From NCBI GenBank assembly GCA_002388005.1, contig DGLO01000047.1, positions 48,245 to 112,244 of the forward strand: 64,000 bases of DNA, written 5' to 3'. This stretch comes from Candidatus Neomicrothrix sp. UBA4542. Lineage in GTDB: Bacteria > Actinomycetota > Acidimicrobiia > Acidimicrobiales > Poriferisodalaceae. Under the pieces are notes generated by a model. That model had not been told where the DNA came from and made no database searches. It was given only the letters and a program-made list of their open reading frames with translations. Below, piece after piece: positions 62,024-64,000 of the stretch (the stretch's first letter is position 1; the number at the start of each line of letters is the position of its first letter). The position numbers and the translations under genes were made by a program.

Positions 62024-63463
62024 ATGTTCGAATCTCTCTCGGACCGCTTCGACGGAATTCTTAGTCGCTTGCGAGGCAAGGGGCGCCTGACTGAGAGCGA
62101 CATAGCTGAGGCCATGCGTGAAATTCGGCTTGCGCTGCTTGAGGCCGACGTTCACTTCAACGTGGTACAACGCTTTATCGACCGAGTCCAGGTTCGATGT
62201 CTCGAAGCGGAGGTCACTCAGAGTCTGACCCCCGGGCAACAGGTCGTAAAGGTTGTAAACGAGGAACTTACAGTCATTTTGGGCGGAGAATCACTTCAGC
62301 TTTCCTACGCCCAAAACCCCCCAACGGTCGTCTTGATGGCAGGCTTACAGGGGTCAGGAAAAACGACTTCGTCTGCCAAGCTGGCGAGATGGTTTAAGTC
62401 GCAGGGCAGAAACCCGCTGCTGGTTGGTGCCGATCTTCAGCGACCCGCGGCGGTAGAGCAGTTGCGAACCTTGGCCGAACGAGTTGAGGTACCGGTCTTC
62501 AGTGCACCTGGTAGTCCTGTCGACACAGCTCAAGCAGGTCTCGTAGAGGCTCGTCGCACCGGACGCGACGTGCTCATTGTTGACACGGCAGGTCGGTTGA
62601 CCATCGATCGCGATCTGATGGATGAAATTGCCGCAATTTCTGATGCGGTTGATCCGAATTACACGTTCTTAGTTGTGGATGCGATGACGGGCCAAGACGC
62701 GGTGAACACAGCGGAAGCGTTTCACACCACCCTTGAACTCGACGGAATAGTTCTCACCAAGCTTGACGGGGATGCCCGAGGCGGAGCGGCGCTCTCGGTT
62801 AAAGAAGTGGTGGGAAAACCCATAGCGTTTGCTTCAACTGGCGAGAAGCTGGACGATTTTGACCAATTTCACCCCGAACGGATGGCAGAGCGCATTCTTG
62901 GAATGGGTGACGTCCTTACGCTCATCGAAAAAGCTGAAGAAGTATTTGAAAAAGAAGTGGCCGAAGCCGCCACCCAACGACTCTTGGAAGGAACTTTCAC
63001 TCTTGACGATTTCGTTGATCAACTTCGCCAAGTTCGTCGAATGGGGGATCTCTCCAGCATCGTGTCAATGATGCCCGGTGTGCCCAAGGAGATGAAAGAC
63101 GCCGATATTGATGAACGCGAAATCGACAAAGTTGAGGCGATAGCGCTTTCGATGACTTCAGAAGAGAGAATCAACCCCGACATTATCGACAGTTCGCGAC
63201 GAACTCGGATTGCGAACGGAAGCGGGACAACACCTGCTCAAGTCGGCAATCTTCTCAAGCAGTTCAAAGAAATGCGCAAGATGATGAAGGGTATGGCCGG
63301 CATGGGCACGAAGCCCAAAGGGCGAAAAGACAAGGGAAAGAAATCCAAGAAAGGGAAAAAGGGTCCTGGAAGAACCGGAGGCGGTCGGGTTCAATCCAAG
63401 GAAATCCAGCAGGTCCCAAACGCAAATATCGATGGCCTCGATCTGACTTTACCCGGGCGTTGA
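62024..63463 (+). CDS. ffh: Signal recognition particle protein Ffh
   Basis: A 479-residue SRP54 GTPase. It has the NG domain with P-loop GLQGSGKTT (about residue 106), 'GADLQRPAAVEQL', DTAGRLTID and TKLDGDARGG, then the Met-rich M domain that binds signal peptides and 4.5S RNA ('MRKMMKGMAGMG'). The C terminus is a long lysine- and glycine-rich tail (about 425-460). ATG 62024 is the canonical start MFESLSDRFDG. The SRP RNA is not in the window. Confidence 0.96.
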   Translation: MFESLSDRFDGILSRLRGKGRLTESDIAEAMREIRLALLEADVHFNVVQRFIDRVQVRCLEAEVTQSLTPGQQVVKVVNEELTVILGGESLQLSYAQNPPTVVLMAGLQGSGKTTSSAKLARWFKSQGRNPLLVGADLQRPAAVEQLRTLAERVEVPVFSAPGSPVDTAQAGLVEARRTGRDVLIVDTAGRLTIDRDLMDEIAAISDAVDPNYTFLVVDAMTGQDAVNTAEAFHTTLELDGIVLTKLDGDARGGAALSVKEVVGKPIAFASTGEKLDDFDQFHPERMAERILGMGDVLTLIEKAEEVFEKEVAEAATQRLLEGTFTLDDFVDQLRQVRRMGDLSSIVSMMPGVPKEMKDADIDEREIDKVEAIALSMTSEERINPDIIDSSRRTRIANGSGTTPAQVGNLLKQFKEMRKMMKGMAGMGTKPKGRKDKGKKSKKGKKGPGRTGGGRVQSKEIQQVPNANIDGLDLTLPGR

Positions 63464-63622
63464 GATCGACCTGATCCTCAGCGTGCTTGTTGGCTCCATA
63501 GCCGGGTAGGCTTTCTCACTGGCTTTAACCACCGCCTGCCCTTGCTACTCCACCGACCTTCGGGCCGGCAACGCCGAGTGGCGAACACTTCATAAGACGA
63601 CCCCGGAGAGACCTGAAGAATT
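63464..63622 (+). promoter_or_regulatory. Leader region of rpsP with UUCG-type hairpin
   Basis: A 159-base interval before rpsP. CCGACC-ttcg-GGCCGG (about 63560-63575) forms a hairpin with one mismatched pair and a UUCG tetraloop closed by C-G. A ribosome binding site follows at 63604-63608 (CGGAG), 14 bases before the start, or GAAG 63615-63618. Likely leader or promoter of the rpsP operon; no gene is visible. Confidence 0.35.
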
Positions 63623-64000
63623 ATGGCCGTACGACTGCGCCTGATGCGCATGGGCAAGAAGAAGCAACCTACCTATCGAGTTGTCGCCGCCGACAGTCGC
63701 TCTCCTCGAAACGGACGTTTCATCGAAATTATTGGTACCTATCAGCCCCGTCTCGAACCTTCCGTCGTCAAGATCGATAACGAGCGTGCTGTCCACTGGC
63801 TACGGCACGGCGCCCGGCCGAGCGAAGCGGTTGAAAAGCTTCTCAGGATTTCAGGCGCCTGGGCTGAATTCAACGGCGAGGAATTTGTTCCTCCGGTCGC
63901 TCCGGCACCCAAGACGAAGTCCTCAGCAAAGCGATCAGAGCCAAGTTCCACCGAGCTGGAAAGCGATGTCGCCGCAGCTGAACCTGAGGCTGCTGGGGAG
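63623..64000 (+). CDS. rpsP: 30S ribosomal protein S16 (3' truncated by window)
   Basis: Runs to the right edge, so the stop is outside. The visible 126 residues begin MAVRLRLMRMGKKKQPTYRV, then 'RFIEIIGTYQPR' and 'ERAVHWLRHGARPSEAVEKLL', all S16 hallmarks. The C-terminal extension (from about residue 85) is rich in Pro, Ala and Glu, as in actinobacterial S16. It follows ffh, as in the classic ffh-rpsP arrangement. Likely followed by a KH-domain gene, rimM and trmD (not seen). Confidence 0.95.
   Translation, partial: MAVRLRLMRMGKKKQPTYRVVAADSRSPRNGRFIEIIGTYQPRLEPSVVKIDNERAVHWLRHGARPSEAVEKLLRISGAWAEFNGEEFVPPVAPAPKTKSSAKRSEPSSTELESDVAAAEPEAAGE

Noticed and set aside
1..64000. tRNA, CRISPR array, prophage or insertion sequence
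   Set aside because: Inspection of the intergenic gaps showed no cloverleaf, spaced direct repeats, integrase or transposase.

Overview
The window reads as chromosomal DNA of a free-living actinobacterium of moderate G+C content, probably a marine or freshwater member of Acidimicrobiia (inferred, not proven). Pointers are the actinobacterial order recG-rsmD-coaD-(SepIVA-like)-DUF177-rpmF-plsX-acpP-rnc-(mutM-like)-smc-ftsY-ffh-rpsP, a NucS mismatch endonuclease, two F420-type luciferase-like oxidoreductases, GTP-type PEP carboxykinase, a VanW/PG_binding_4 envelope protein and frequent GTG/TTG starts. I see no rRNA, tRNA, CRISPR array, insertion sequence, prophage or integrase, and no recognisable DNA-binding transcription regulator. 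After choosing starts, no gene-free stretch exceeds 300 bases; the longest is 25934-26199.

Layout. 1-8.5 kb: GST-like fragment, HAD hydrolase, F420-type oxidoreductases, a split MaoC dehydratase, msrA, mug-like glycosylase, PAP2 phosphatase, two LysM lipoproteins and map. 8.5-13.6 kb: serine hydrolase, MoxR ATPase/VWA pair, rhodanese and HAD hydrolase. 13.6-19.1 kb (minus strand): enoyl-CoA hydratase, HIT protein, coaA, geranylgeranyl-reductase-type flavoprotein and VanW protein. 19.1-29.6 kb: SDR plus hydratase (an apparent split beta-oxidation enzyme), nucS, metallo-hydrolase, esterase, yaaA, CoA-transferase, an orphan PEP-utiliser phosphohistidine protein, enoyl-CoA hydratase and cysQ. 29.8-35.3 kb: a complete amino-acid ABC importer aapJQMP with unusually large permeases. 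35.4-45.4 kb: small zinc protein, a CpG-rich palindrome cluster, ettA, HAD hydrolase, xth, UvrD2-like helicase, BtuF-like protein, esterase, PPOX flavoprotein, an AMACR-like enzyme, a DUF4145-like gene that appears to start with CTG, and a small membrane protein. 45.4-64 kb: pckG, a cold-shock-like small protein, DAK2 protein, then the housekeeping cluster listed above.

How the genes fit together. Lipid and acyl-CoA metabolism recurs throughout (MaoC pairs, SDR, enoyl-CoA hydratases, AMACR, CoA-transferase, DAK2, plsX, acpP). DNA repair is also prominent (mug, nucS, xth, UvrD2-like, recG and a mutM-like gene). The 47.6-64 kb block links CoA synthesis, phospholipid initiation, ribosomal proteins, RNA processing, chromosome segregation and protein targeting.

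The most unusual observation is that the MutM/Fpg-like protein between rnc and smc has lost every catalytic and zinc-binding landmark of the family except one cysteine, while the gene stays intact, full length and in its normal position. Others worth attention are the CTG-start gene (44679-45041), an antisense 52-residue zinc-ribbon gene (51499-51657), a PEP-utiliser protein without its ATP-binding domain, and the CGCGCG palindromes beside ettA.
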